Positions 1 through 8,419 of a stretch of 64,000 nucleotides of DNA are shown here, one piece after another. How positions within the stretch are numbered: the first letter of the stretch is position 1; every line of letters begins with the position of its first letter. The translations under genes and the position numbers were made by a program. The notes beneath the pieces are model-generated. The model was given only the letters and a program-made list of their open reading frames with translations, made no database searches and was not told the origin of the DNA. The DNA comes from Intestinibacter bartlettii (GTDB taxonomy: Bacteria > Bacillota > Clostridia > Peptostreptococcales > Peptostreptococcaceae): the NCBI RefSeq assembly GCF_000154445.1, contig NZ_DS499563.1. One strand, 5' to 3'.

Positions 1-309
1 TTCTTTCATTCTTATAATAAGATTGTCTTTTGTTATTCCAGCATTGTTTACTAATATATCGACTCTTCCAAATTCTTTTTTTGCTTCTTTTATAAGATTT
101 TCTGCTTGTTCTAATTCGCTTACATCTGCTTTTACTACTAATACTTGAGAACCTAAATCTTCTAATTCTTTTTTAACTTTTAATGCTTCTTCCTCATTAT
201 TTCTATAATTAATAACTACATTTGCCCCTTCTTTTGCAAATTTTTTAGCTATACATTTTCCTATTCCTCTTGATGCACCTGTTATTACAGCACATTTTCC
301 CTTTAACAT
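1..309 (-). CDS. fabG: 3-oxoacyl-ACP reductase FabG, N-terminal part (gene continues past left edge)
   Basis: Short-chain dehydrogenase that reduces 3-oxoacyl-ACP with NADPH in fatty-acid elongation. The visible 103 codons begin MLKGKCAVITGASRG, carry the Rossmann glycine motif TGASRGIG near residues 10-17 and the NNAG motif near residue 91; the catalytic Ser-Tyr-Lys lies outside the window. The ATG at 309 follows a strong GGAGGATTTT ribosome site. It is the last visible gene of fabH-acpP-fabK-fabD-fabG, 58 nt after fabD, so it is very likely co-transcribed. Family and role are clear; the 3' end is unseen. Confidence 0.93.
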   Translation of the reverse strand, partial: MLKGKCAVITGASRGIGKCIAKKFAKEGANVVINYRNNEEEALKVKKELEDLGSQVLVVKADVSELEQAENLIKEAKKEFGRVDILVNNAGITKDNLIIRMKE

Positions 310-367
310 AAAATCCTCCATTTCAGCTTTTATAAGTTTTATAAAGCCCCTTTAATGTATAATTTCT

Positions 368-1303
368 TTATAATTCCAAACTTGATATTGTGCTTTCTAA
401 TGAATCAATATCACACACGTTATATATTTTTACTGATTTATCTATTTTTTTTACAAATCCACTTAATGCTTTTCCTGGACCAACTTCTATAAAAGTGTCA
501 ACACCTTTGTTTATTAAATCTCTTATGCTCTTTTCGAATAAAACTGGTGACATTATTTGTTGTCTAAGTAACTCTTTTATATCATCATCTTTTTTATAGG
601 GGGCACCTTTTACATTTGAATATACAACCTTTTTAAAATCATTTATCTCTGCTTTTTTTACTTCTTCATAAAATTTATAACTTGCATCTTTGTACATCGA
701 ACAGTGAAATGGACCACTGACCTTTAATGGAAGTGCCCTTCCACCAAGTTCTTTTGCTATTTTAGCACTCGCCTCTAAAGCTTTTACTTCTCCTGAAATT
801 ACTGTTTGACCAGGACAATTATAATTTGCACCTTCGACTAATCCAAATTCACTTGATCTTTTTATCAATTCTTCAACCTTTTCTGGACTTAATTTTAAAA
901 TTGCCATCATGCTTCCTTCTTCTGGGCTTATAGCACTATCCATTATCTCAGCTCTCTTTTTGATTAGTTTAATTCCATCTTCAAAACTTATCACACCAGA
1001 ATCAACAAGTGCACCATATTCACCTAATGAAAGTCCCAAGGTATACTTAGCAGAAATTCCTCTAAGCTCTACAGCCTTAGCAGATGCAAGTGATGTTAGT
1101 AAAATTGCTGGTTGTGAATATTTAGTTCTTTTTAAATCATCTTCATTACCATTAAAAATCATCTCTTTCATAGGCATATTTAAAATCTCATCACCCATAT
1201 CGAATATTTCTTTACATTCATCTATATTGTCATATAAACTTTTTCCCATGCCTACATATTGTGAACCTTGCCCTGGAAAAAGAAATGCTATATTCTCGTT
1301 CAT
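368..1303 (-). CDS. fabD: Malonyl-CoA:ACP transacylase FabD
   Basis: Transfers malonyl from CoA to acyl carrier protein to supply extender units. Begins MNENIAFLFPGQGSQ, with the family's N-terminal FPGQGSQ motif; the nucleophile serine is in GLSLGEYGAL, where Leu replaces the His of the common GHSLGE form, and the catalytic His lies in GPFHCSMY. A longer open frame starts at 1315, but that ATG is itself part of the GGAGGAG ribosome site, so the ATG at 1303 is chosen (311 aa, normal length). It sits between fabK and fabG on the same strand. Confidence 0.94.
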   Translation of the reverse strand: MNENIAFLFPGQGSQYVGMGKSLYDNIDECKEIFDMGDEILNMPMKEMIFNGNEDDLKRTKYSQPAILLTSLASAKAVELRGISAKYTLGLSLGEYGALVDSGVISFEDGIKLIKKRAEIMDSAISPEEGSMMAILKLSPEKVEELIKRSSEFGLVEGANYNCPGQTVISGEVKALEASAKIAKELGGRALPLKVSGPFHCSMYKDASYKFYEEVKKAEINDFKKVVYSNVKGAPYKKDDDIKELLRQQIMSPVLFEKSIRDLINKGVDTFIEVGPGKALSGFVKKIDKSVKIYNVCDIDSLESTISSLEL

Positions 1304-1335
1304 AATCTCCTCCATATAAAACTTGTGTAATTTAT

Positions 1336-2295
1336 TTATGCATTGAATCTAAAACTTATATTATTTATATATTTATAATTTATGCATTTATCAAACTCAG
1401 TCATTAGCTCTTCTATTATTTCCTTGCAACTTTGCTCCTTTTTCACAAGTCCCGCTATTTGACCTGCCATAACACTTCCATTTTCTGTGTCACCTTCTAT
1501 AACTGCTTTTCTTAAAGCACCTCTAGTTAAAGATTCTAGTTTTTCAGAATTAGAATTACTTTTTTCTATTTTTATATACTCTCTAGTTAGTTTATTTCTA
1601 AGAACTCTTACTGGATGAGAAGTTGAAGTCCCTGTAACTTCTGTTTCTATATCTTTAGCTTTTAATACTTTTTCTTTATAGTTTTTATGTACATTACATT
1701 CATTTGAAACTAAAAAGCGAGTTCCCATTTGGACACCGACAGCTCCTAACATAAATGATGCTGCTATTCCCCTTCCGTCTCCAATTCCCCCAGCTGCTAT
1801 AACTGGAATATTCACTGCATCTACAACTTGTGGAACTAAACTCATTGTAGTCGTTTGGCCTATATGTCCGCCAGACTCCATTCCCTCAGCTATCACGGCA
1901 TCTGCACCGAACTTCTCCATTCTTTTTGCAATCGCTACTGATGGAACTACTGGAATAACCTTAATTCCGTGACTTTTCCACATTTCTATATATTTACCTG
2001 GACTTCCTGCACCCGTTGTAACTACAGGAACTTTTTCATCACATACTAAGTGTGCTATCTCATCTGCATTATCTTGCATAAGCATTACATTTACACCAAA
2101 TGGTTTATCTGTTAGCTCCTTTGCTTTTCTAATTTGGGCTCTTACAACTTCTGTTGGTCCAACACCACTTATTATCCCAAGGCCACCTGCCTCACTAACT
2201 CCAACAGCAAGAGATGCATCTGCAATCCATGCCATCCCTCCTTGTATTATTGGATATTTTATATTCAATAATTCTGTTATCACATTACAATTCAT
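1336..2295 (-). CDS. fabK: Enoyl-ACP reductase II FabK (FMN-dependent)
   Basis: Flavoprotein that reduces trans-2-enoyl-ACP in the last elongation step; it replaces FabI in many Firmicutes. The 319-aa TIM-barrel protein starts NVITELLNIKYPIIQGGMAW and carries GVNVML, GAGSPGKY, the AEGMESGGHIG flavin region and AAGGIGDGRG, all typical of FabK in the nitronate-monooxygenase superfamily. An AGAGG-type ribosome site precedes the ATG. Its place between acpP and fabD makes FabK a better call than nitronate monooxygenase. No fabI is visible; FabK enzymes are known to be insensitive to triclosan. Confidence 0.92.
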   Translation of the reverse strand: MNCNVITELLNIKYPIIQGGMAWIADASLAVGVSEAGGLGIISGVGPTEVVRAQIRKAKELTDKPFGVNVMLMQDNADEIAHLVCDEKVPVVTTGAGSPGKYIEMWKSHGIKVIPVVPSVAIAKRMEKFGADAVIAEGMESGGHIGQTTTMSLVPQVVDAVNIPVIAAGGIGDGRGIAASFMLGAVGVQMGTRFLVSNECNVHKNYKEKVLKAKDIETEVTGTSTSHPVRVLRNKLTREYIKIEKSNSNSEKLESLTRGALRKAVIEGDTENGSVMAGQIAGLVKKEQSCKEIIEELMTEFDKCINYKYINNISFRFNA

Positions 2296-2392
2296 AACCT
2301 CGTTAAATCCTCTCTTAATATATTTTAATAAATCTAACTAAATAGCTAGTTAGATTTATTTGGATTTATTAAATTTTCACTTTGCAATAATC

Positions 2393-2617
2393 CTACTTAA
2401 CTGCAACTTTTCCCTCTATGTATGCAACTAAATCTTGAACTGATTTTAGATTTTCAGCATCTTCTATTTCAATATCGAATTCTTCCTCTATCTCAGTAAC
2501 TAATTCAAAAACATCTAGTGAATCTATTTCTAAAGATTCAAAAGTACTTTCCAATTTTATATCGTCCTTTTCTAAAGATAAGCTTTCTACCATCATTTCT
2601 TGTATTTTTTCAAACAT
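2393..2617 (-). CDS. acpP: Acyl carrier protein
   Basis: Small acidic helical carrier (74 aa) to which growing acyl chains are attached through phosphopantetheine. The attachment serine is Ser33 in the EIDSLDVFELV motif, followed by the acidic recognition helix II. A clean AGGAGG site precedes the ATG. It lies between fabH and fabK, which marks it as the fatty-acid-synthesis ACP rather than a polyketide or D-alanyl carrier. Confidence 0.95.
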   Translation of the reverse strand: MFEKIQEMMVESLSLEKDDIKLESTFESLEIDSLDVFELVTEIEEEFDIEIEDAENLKSVQDLVAYIEGKVAVK

Positions 2618-2733
2618 AATTTTTCCTCCTAATTTTGATCTTAATTTTTTGTTTTTTAATTTTAATCTTAGTAAATCTTTTATTCCCTTATTTTTTTATA
2701 ATTTATTAAATTAATTTTGAGTATTATCCCAAA

Positions 2734-3714
2734 TTAATTATTTTGCCATTTTATTAAGCAGGCTCCAGACGTAAGCCCTGCCCCAAATCCAACTGCAATT
2801 AATTTATCTCCTTTTTTAAGCAAATTCTTTTCACTCATTTCGCTTATTGCAATTGGTATTGATGCTGCTGAAGTATTTCCATATTCATCTATATTTATAT
2901 AGAATTTATCCACAGGAATTTCTAACTTCTTGGCAGCAAATTGAATAATTCTTTCATTCGCCTGGTGCGGTATTATATAAGCTATATCTTCTAGACTTAA
3001 ATTATTATCTTTTAAAATTTGCTTTATTAAAATTACTATCTCAACTGTTGCAAATTTAAAAATCTCACTTCCATTCATATTTAGGTATGGATTCATTCTT
3101 ATTTTCTCATCGATATATGGGTTTGTTAAATCCTTAGCGCCAATAGTGAGATTTTCCCACTTTATTCCCTTTGATTTACATATGACATCTAAAATTCCTT
3201 CATTTTCACTAAGTGATAAAACCACAGCCCCAGCACCATCTCCAAATAAAACACATGTTGATCTATCATTCCAATCAATTGATTTTGATAAAGTTTCAGC
3301 ACCGATTACTAAAGCCTTTTTTATATCATTTGAAACCATTATAGATTTTGCAACATTAATTCCATATATAAATCCAGAACATGCAGCACCTAAATCAAAT
3401 GCAAATGCATTTTTTGCTCCTATATTTTTCTGAACTATACAGGCTGTAGCAGGTGTATACATATCTGGTGTGCATGTAGCAACGATTATTAAATCTATGT
3501 CACACGCATCTATATTCGAATCATGAATTGCATTTAAAGCTGCTTTTGATGCTATATCTGATGTATTTTCATTTGTAGTAATATGCCTTTGTTTTATACC
3601 AGTTCTTGAAACTATCCATTCATCACTCGTTTCTACAATCTGACTTAACATATTGTTAGTAACTATTTTTGATGGAATATATTTTCCAACACCAGCTATA
3701 ACTACATTGTTCAT
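2734..3714 (-). CDS. fabH: 3-oxoacyl-ACP synthase III FabH
   Basis: Condenses acyl-CoA with malonyl-ACP to start fatty-acid chains. 326 aa with the full catalytic triad: Cys112 (DLGAACSGF), His250 (IPHQANERI) and Asn280 (EYGNTSAAS), in the canonical positions. GAGGGGG precedes the ATG. It is the first gene of the fab operon and is preceded by a good promoter and a palindromic operator, so it probably sets expression of the whole cluster. No plsX or fapR lies directly upstream. Confidence 0.95.
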   Translation of the reverse strand: MNNVVIAGVGKYIPSKIVTNNMLSQIVETSDEWIVSRTGIKQRHITTNENTSDIASKAALNAIHDSNIDACDIDLIIVATCTPDMYTPATACIVQKNIGAKNAFAFDLGAACSGFIYGINVAKSIMVSNDIKKALVIGAETLSKSIDWNDRSTCVLFGDGAGAVVLSLSENEGILDVICKSKGIKWENLTIGAKDLTNPYIDEKIRMNPYLNMNGSEIFKFATVEIVILIKQILKDNNLSLEDIAYIIPHQANERIIQFAAKKLEIPVDKFYINIDEYGNTSAASIPIAISEMSEKNLLKKGDKLIAVGFGAGLTSGACLIKWQNN

Positions 3715-3774
3715 CTATTACCCCCTCTTTTTAATCACAAAATATTTGCTTTTATAATTATTTATATATTAAAT

Positions 3775-3791
3775 ATTTTGATTATCAAAAT
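3775..3791. promoter_or_regulatory. FabT/MarR-like operator upstream of fabH
   Basis: Perfect inverted repeat ATTTTGAT-T-ATCAAAAT (8-nt arms, 1-nt centre). The sequence closely resembles FabT (MarR-family) sites of other Firmicutes. It starts about 7 nt downstream of the predicted fabH transcription start, where bound protein would block initiation or elongation. No fabT or fapR gene is in the window, so the regulator is inferred. Confidence 0.65.
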
Positions 3792-3804
3792 TTATCATGA
3801 ACAA

Positions 3805-3833
3805 AATATATTACATTCAAATAAAAAAGTCAA
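3805..3833 (-). promoter_or_regulatory. Promoter of the fabH operon
   Basis: Minus-strand -35 TTGACT (3828-3833) and -10 TATATT (3805-3810) separated by 17 nt, a near-consensus sigma-A promoter about 90 nt upstream of the fabH ATG. The palindromic operator at 3775-3791 lies just downstream. Confidence 0.7.
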
Positions 3834-3901
3834 CTATATTTTTTATAGTCATAACTTTCAAAGAATATAAAAATATTGAAAACACTAATTTTGAAAAACT
3901 T

Positions 3902-3920
3902 ATGTTTTTTTAAAAAACAT
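3902..3920. repeat. 19-bp perfect palindrome between fabH and the divergent flavoprotein gene
   Basis: ATGTTTTTT-T-AAAAAACAT, 9-nt arms. It lies 50 nt upstream of the -10 (TATAAT, 3972-3977) of the plus-strand gene. It could be an operator or simply an AT-rich hairpin; its sequence differs from the FabT-like site. Confidence 0.4.
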
Positions 3921-4023
3921 TATAATTTACCTATTAAAAATATTTTTCTTTATTTAGATAATTTTTTATAGTATAATGAGCTCAATCTTAGTAAACCTTT
4001 TATATCCTATAGGGAGGAAACTT

Positions 4024-5079
4024 ATGAAACCATTAATAATTGGAGATTTAATTATAAAAACACCTGTAATTCAAGGTGGAATGGGAATTGGAATATCCAG
4101 AGAAAATCTTGCATCAGCTGTTAGTAATGCTGGAGGACTTGGAGTAATTTCAGGTATAAATATAGGATATGATGAAGAAGGATTTAATAAAGATCCACTT
4201 TCTACAAATCTAAAATCATTAAAAAAACATATACAAAAAGCAAAAGAATTATCAAATAACAAACCTCTAGGTATAAATCTTATGGTCGCTATGAATTTTT
4301 ATGAAGAACATGTAAAAACTGCTATCGAAGCCGGAATTGATATTATAATATCAGGTGCTGGACTTCCTATAAAATTACCGAAATTTATAGGAAATTCAAA
4401 CGTTAAAATTGCACCAATAGTATCTTCTGCTAAGGCATGCAAATTATTACTTAAAATGTGGGATAAAAAATATAATAAAACCGCCGATATGATAGTAGTT
4501 GAAGGACCAAAAGCTGGTGGTCATCTAGGATTTCATAGAGATGAGTTAGAAGATATAGATTCTATAGATTATGATGGAGAATTTATAAAAATATTAGAAA
4601 TTGCAAAAGAATACGGCCAAAAATACGACAAAGAAATACCAGTAATAGCCGCTGGTGGTATTTCAACAAGCTCTGATGTGAAAAAATATATAAATATGGG
4701 AGCTGCAGGAGTCCAAGTTGGAACTTTATTTGTAGCAACAGAAGAATGTGATTCAAATATCAACTTCAAAAATGCATATATCAAATGTAAAAAAGAAGAT
4801 ATAAAAATCGTTAAAAGTCCAGTTGGTCTTCCCGGAAGAGCTATTTACAATAAATTTTTAGAAAAACTTGAATCAAATAAACCTAAAATAAAAAAATGCT
4901 ATAACTGTATGGAAACATGTAATCCTTCATCTACACCTTACTGTATATCCCAAGCACTTATAAATGCGGTAAATGGTGATATAGATAATGCCCTTTTATT
5001 TTGTGGTGCTGAGGCTTATAAAATAAATAAAATTAAAACTGTAAAAAAAGTTATAGATGAATTAATATCAGAAATTTAA
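4024..5079 (+). CDS. FabK-like / nitronate monooxygenase-family FMN protein with C-terminal Cys cluster
   Basis: 351-aa TIM-barrel flavoprotein of the FabK/2-nitropropane dioxygenase superfamily (IIKTPVIQGGMGIGIS, GINLMVAMN, VEGPKAGGHLGFH, AAGGISTSSDV). Unlike the fabK at 1.3-2.3 kb it has a C-terminal extension with four cysteines spaced CX2CX3CX7C (CYNCMETC...YC), which could bind metal or an iron-sulfur cluster. The ATG at 4024 follows GGGAGG; an upstream in-frame ATG at 3976 overlaps the -10 element TATAAT (3972-3977) and is rejected. It is divergent from fabH. The substrate is unknown: nitronate detoxification or an enoyl reduction are both possible. Confidence 0.82.
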   Translation: MKPLIIGDLIIKTPVIQGGMGIGISRENLASAVSNAGGLGVISGINIGYDEEGFNKDPLSTNLKSLKKHIQKAKELSNNKPLGINLMVAMNFYEEHVKTAIEAGIDIIISGAGLPIKLPKFIGNSNVKIAPIVSSAKACKLLLKMWDKKYNKTADMIVVEGPKAGGHLGFHRDELEDIDSIDYDGEFIKILEIAKEYGQKYDKEIPVIAAGGISTSSDVKKYINMGAAGVQVGTLFVATEECDSNINFKNAYIKCKKEDIKIVKSPVGLPGRAIYNKFLEKLESNKPKIKKCYNCMETCNPSSTPYCISQALINAVNGDIDNALLFCGAEAYKINKIKTVKKVIDELISEI

Positions 5080-5085
5080 TAACTT

Positions 5086-5121
5086 AAAAGGGCAATGCTA
5101 ATTAATAGCACTGCCCTTTTT
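5086..5121. terminator. Bidirectional terminator
   Basis: Stem AAAAGGGCA..TGCTA paired with TAGCA..TGCCCTTTT with one mismatch and T-runs on both strands. It serves the plus-strand flavoprotein gene and the minus-strand hydG-transporter unit. Confidence 0.85.
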
Positions 5122-5147
5122 GAATAATTATTTAATTTATATTAATC

Positions 5148-6473
5148 TTACCCAATACCGCCTAATAATATTCCGACTACAAATACAAATATAGATATAA
5201 ATACATAAACATATTTAGCTGTAGGTTTAAACCAATTTCCTAACGTTTTGCTTGAACCTGTTTCTATTTCTGCTTTTGCCTTGTCAACTCCGATTACCCA
5301 GAAGAACATAACACCAGCGATAAATGCTCCAAGTGGCGCTATATATATAGATGAGAAATCTAGTAATGTTCCTAAAATATTTCCGTCCTCTACGAATAAA
5401 CCTATAGCAAATGCTACTATACATACACCTATTACAGCTATTTTTCTATCTATATGCAAATTATTTTGTATAGCTTCAATTGGCACTTCTAATAAACATA
5501 CAAGTGTAGTTATAGATGCACAAATTAATGATATAAAGAATAATATCGCAAATACTCTACCAAAAGGCATTAACTTAAATACTGATGGTAATGTTATAAA
5601 TAATAGTGGTGGTCCTGATGCCGGATCTAGACCAAATGCAAACACTGAAGGTATTATAACAAGTGCTGCTGTTAAAGCTGCAATTGTATCAAATAATACT
5701 GTTTTTCTCGCTCCATCTATTACATCATTATCTTTTCTCAAGTAACTTCCATATACAAGCATACCAGAACCTGAAAGCGATAATGAAAAGAATGCTTGTC
5801 CTAATGCATATATCCAAGTTTTTGGTTGAGATAAAAATTCCCATTTTGGTATACATAGATATTTAAATCCATCTATAGCTCCGTCTAATGTACATACTCT
5901 ACCTAAAAGTATTAAAAATAAAACATAAAATGCTGGCATCATTACTTTGTTTATCTTTTCAATTCCTGAAGATATACCAAATAATGATACTAATAATACT
6001 ATAGCCAAAGCTAGAAAATGCCATGGTACACTCCCAAATGAGCCTGCTATTTGTCCAAAATATGCACCAGAATCTGTTGCTGTTAATGCACTTCCTGTTA
6101 TATATCCAACTAAGAATCGTATAAACCATCCTACTACAATTGCATATCCAATTGCTATTATAAATGTCCCTACTACAGGAATTACTCCTAATACTTTTCC
6201 ACCTTTTTTACCTTTAGTTTGTAATGCTTTATCAAATGCGCCCATAGGACCTGATTGCATCATTCTACCAAATGCAAATTCCCCCATTAGTCCTGTAGAA
6301 CCTAAAAGTACGATAAAGATTAAATAAGGTATTAAAAATGCTGCCCCACCATATTGACCTATTCTATAAGGAAATAGCCATATATTTCCCATTCCAACCG
6401 CAGAACCTACACATGATAGAATAAATCCTAGATTAGAAGTAAAACTGTCTCTTTTATTTAAACTTTGTTCCAT
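5148..6473 (-). CDS. Neurotransmitter:sodium symporter family amino-acid transporter (Tyt1/LeuT-like)
   Basis: Sodium-coupled amino-acid importer in the cytoplasmic membrane. 441 aa, about 11 hydrophobic helices, with the family N-terminus NLGFILSCVGSAVGMGNIWLFPY whose unwound first helix binds substrate and sodium in LeuT. The length matches bacterial 11-helix members such as Tyt1, the Fusobacterium tyrosine transporter. The gene begins 17 nt after hydG ends, with no clear SD before its ATG, so it is probably co-transcribed with and perhaps translationally coupled to hydG. HydG consumes tyrosine, so tyrosine is an attractive substrate, but the specificity is inference. Confidence 0.88.
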   Translation of the reverse strand: MEQSLNKRDSFTSNLGFILSCVGSAVGMGNIWLFPYRIGQYGGAAFLIPYLIFIVLLGSTGLMGEFAFGRMMQSGPMGAFDKALQTKGKKGGKVLGVIPVVGTFIIAIGYAIVVGWFIRFLVGYITGSALTATDSGAYFGQIAGSFGSVPWHFLALAIVLLVSLFGISSGIEKINKVMMPAFYVLFLILLGRVCTLDGAIDGFKYLCIPKWEFLSQPKTWIYALGQAFFSLSLSGSGMLVYGSYLRKDNDVIDGARKTVLFDTIAALTAALVIIPSVFAFGLDPASGPPLLFITLPSVFKLMPFGRVFAILFFISLICASITTLVCLLEVPIEAIQNNLHIDRKIAVIGVCIVAFAIGLFVEDGNILGTLLDFSSIYIAPLGAFIAGVMFFWVIGVDKAKAEIETGSSKTLGNWFKPTAKYVYVFISIFVFVVGILLGGIG

Positions 6474-6490
6474 ATTACTTATGATTTAGA

Positions 6491-7921
6491 TTAGAATCTA
6501 AAGTCACGTTCCCCCTCTTCTATTTTTGCTAATCTTTCTCCAACGATTTCTCTAGTTCTATCTCTTGGTATCTTCTTAACTTCTTTTTCTATTAACTCTT
6601 CTCCAACTTTTGTTGTATCCTCACTTGCATAATCTTCAAGATATTCTTTTAATGTCATTAAAGCATTCGGTTGGCAACAGTTGGCAATTTGTCCACTCTT
6701 ACATAGTGACATAAATCTATCTCCTGTTCTACCTTCTCTATAACATGCAGTACAGAAACTTGGTATATATCCCATTTTTAATAACCAATTTACAACCTCA
6801 TCTAAAGTTCTATCATCATCTACATCAAATTGGGCACTAGTTACTTCTTCTTTTACACCTAATTCTCTATCTGCATATCCACCAACACTTGTTGAAGATG
6901 CTCCACTTATTTGTGATATTCCTAAGTGTAATACTTTTTCCCTAGTTTTTTGAGATTCTCTAGTAGATACTATCATTCCTGTGTAAGGAACTGCTAAACG
7001 TATTATTGCAACGATTTTTTGGAATATTTCATCTGATAGTGCTTCAGGGAAGTCAGCTGGGTCTATATCATCTGCTGGTCTAAGTCTTGGAACTGATATT
7101 GTATGAGGTCCAACACCAAATCTTGCTTCTAAGTGTTCTGCATGCATTAATATTCCAACTAATTCATATTTATATGTACTAAGTCCATATAATACACCTA
7201 AGCCTACGTCATCGATTCCGCCTTCCATTGCTCTATCCATTGCCTCTGTATGATATGCATAGTCATGTTTAGGCCCTGTTGGATGAAGTTTTTCATATGA
7301 ATCTTTGTTATAAGTTTCTTGGAATAATATATATGTACCTATGCCAGCTTCTTTTAATTTTCTATAATTTTCAACTGTTGTTGCAGCTATATTTACATTT
7401 ACCCTACGAATTGCCCCATTTTTATGTTTTATACTATATATAGTATTTATACATTCTAATATATATTCTATTGGATTGTTTACTGGGTCTTCACCTGCTT
7501 CTAGTGCAAGTCTTTTATGCCCCATATCTTGAAGTGCTATAACTTCTCTCCTGATTTCATCTTGTGTTAATTTTTTTCTTGCTATAGTTTTATTTTTAGC
7601 ATGATATGGACAATATACACATCCATTTACGCAGTAATTTGAAAGGTAAAGTGGAGCAAACATCACTATACGATTTCCATAGAATCTCTTTTTAAGATCT
7701 TCTGCTAATTTAAACATTCTATCTGTTAATTCTTCATCATCACACTCTAAAAGCACTGCCGCTTCTCTGTGAGTTAATCCCTTTGCTCTATTAGCCTTAT
7801 CTAATATTCCTTCTATTAATTCTTTATTCCCCTTGTTTTTTTGAGCATACTCTAATGACTCTAAAATTTCCTCATGATTTATAAACTCTTCTGCCTTACA
7901 TGATTTTGGATTGTATCCCAT
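6491..7921 (-). CDS. hydG: [FeFe]-hydrogenase maturase HydG (radical SAM tyrosine lyase)
   Basis: Cleaves tyrosine to p-cresol, CO and cyanide and builds an Fe(CO)2CN synthon for the hydrogenase H-cluster. 476 aa. The radical-SAM cluster motif is CX3CX2C (CVNGCVYC) and the C-terminal auxiliary cluster motif is CX2CX22C beginning CTAC, the feature that separates HydG from ThiH. The ATG at 7921 follows GGGGGAAAG; an upstream in-frame TTG at 7945 has no SD. No hydE, hydF or hydrogenase gene lies in the window. A structured leader and a terminator precede it, so expression may be attenuated. Confidence 0.95.
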   Translation of the reverse strand: MGYNPKSCKAEEFINHEEILESLEYAQKNKGNKELIEGILDKANRAKGLTHREAAVLLECDDEELTDRMFKLAEDLKKRFYGNRIVMFAPLYLSNYCVNGCVYCPYHAKNKTIARKKLTQDEIRREVIALQDMGHKRLALEAGEDPVNNPIEYILECINTIYSIKHKNGAIRRVNVNIAATTVENYRKLKEAGIGTYILFQETYNKDSYEKLHPTGPKHDYAYHTEAMDRAMEGGIDDVGLGVLYGLSTYKYELVGILMHAEHLEARFGVGPHTISVPRLRPADDIDPADFPEALSDEIFQKIVAIIRLAVPYTGMIVSTRESQKTREKVLHLGISQISGASSTSVGGYADRELGVKEEVTSAQFDVDDDRTLDEVVNWLLKMGYIPSFCTACYREGRTGDRFMSLCKSGQIANCCQPNALMTLKEYLEDYASEDTTKVGEELIEKEVKKIPRDRTREIVGERLAKIEEGERDFRF

Positions 7922-7985
7922 TTTTCTTTCCCCCAATTTGTTCAATTTTTTAGACTGAATAAACGGTAAAATGATTTGAATTTTT

Positions 7986-8015
7986 AAATGAATATAATTT
8001 CCTATGTGCTATAAA
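7986..8015 (+). repeat. Intergenic hairpin repeat, partial copy C
   Basis: Right half of the element seen at 25104 and 39475: AAATGAATATAATTTCC followed by TAT.TGCTATAAAA. The left half is diverged (an ACGG remnant at 7963) and about 5 nt shorter between landmarks. It lies directly beside the terminator in the hydG leader. Confidence 0.6.
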
Positions 8016-8042
8016 AAATACCTCTGTATATACAAAGGCATG
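8013..8042 (-). terminator. Terminator in the hydG leader (possible attenuator)
   Basis: On the minus strand AUGCCUUUGUA pairs with UACAGAGGUAU (about 11 bp including G-U pairs), followed by UUUUUUAU. It lies about 95 nt upstream of the hydG ATG with no recognisable gene before it on that strand, so it would end a short leader transcript. Confidence 0.7.
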
Positions 8043-8195
8043 CTACTATACTTTTTGCATATCACCATCTTTTTACCTAAGAATGTTCTCTTGCAATCAG
8101 ATTGATACAATTTAAATTCTCTTTCCCATTAGTAAGTACTTTTGGGTCAGTCATAATTAAATGGTAGCACCATTGTCATATTATGGCAATATTTT
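8043..8195 (-). ncRNA. Candidate structured leader RNA of hydG, class unknown
   Basis: On the minus strand this region can form AATGGT-GCT-ACCATT-type, CCCA..TGGG and TTG..CAATC-GATTG-CAA hairpins and ends at the terminator at 8013-8042. It also contains a 25-codon frame starting MTDPKVLTNG, but no convincing SD precedes it. I tested it by eye against T-box, SAM, TPP, FMN, preQ1 and c-di-GMP motifs and found no match. It could be a riboswitch-like leader, a small RNA or a short peptide gene. Confidence 0.35.
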
Positions 8196-8419
8196 CATTG
8201 ATTTATTTAAAATTTAGCATAGTTTTTAAAATTTTTCTAAATTTTTATTCAAATACTATTTTGTTGTATATTTTTTATTATAAGTGTTAGAATTATTTAT
8301 AATTTACAGAAAAAATTTTCTTATTAAATAGTTCATATTAATTTGTATAATAAATAGGAGGATATTTGTTTGTTAACAAGAAACAACTATATTAATAATT
8401 TATAATAGGAGATGAAATA
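8196..8419. other. AT-rich divergent intergenic region
   Basis: Holds a TATAAT-like -10 near 8348 for the plus-strand gene. A GGAGG followed by a TTG-initiated 9-codon frame (MFVNKKQLY) near 8358-8394 could be a tiny upstream ORF. Nothing else is recognisable. Confidence 0.35.

Noticed and set aside
368..1303. FabD defective because GLSLG replaces GHSLG
   Set aside because: The nucleophile Ser and distal His are present; the change is a single neighbour residue and likely tolerated.
8013..8195. T-box or other known riboswitch upstream of hydG
   Set aside because: No T-box core, specifier stem, SAM, TPP, FMN, preQ1 or c-di-GMP consensus was found; it is kept only as an unclassified structured leader.
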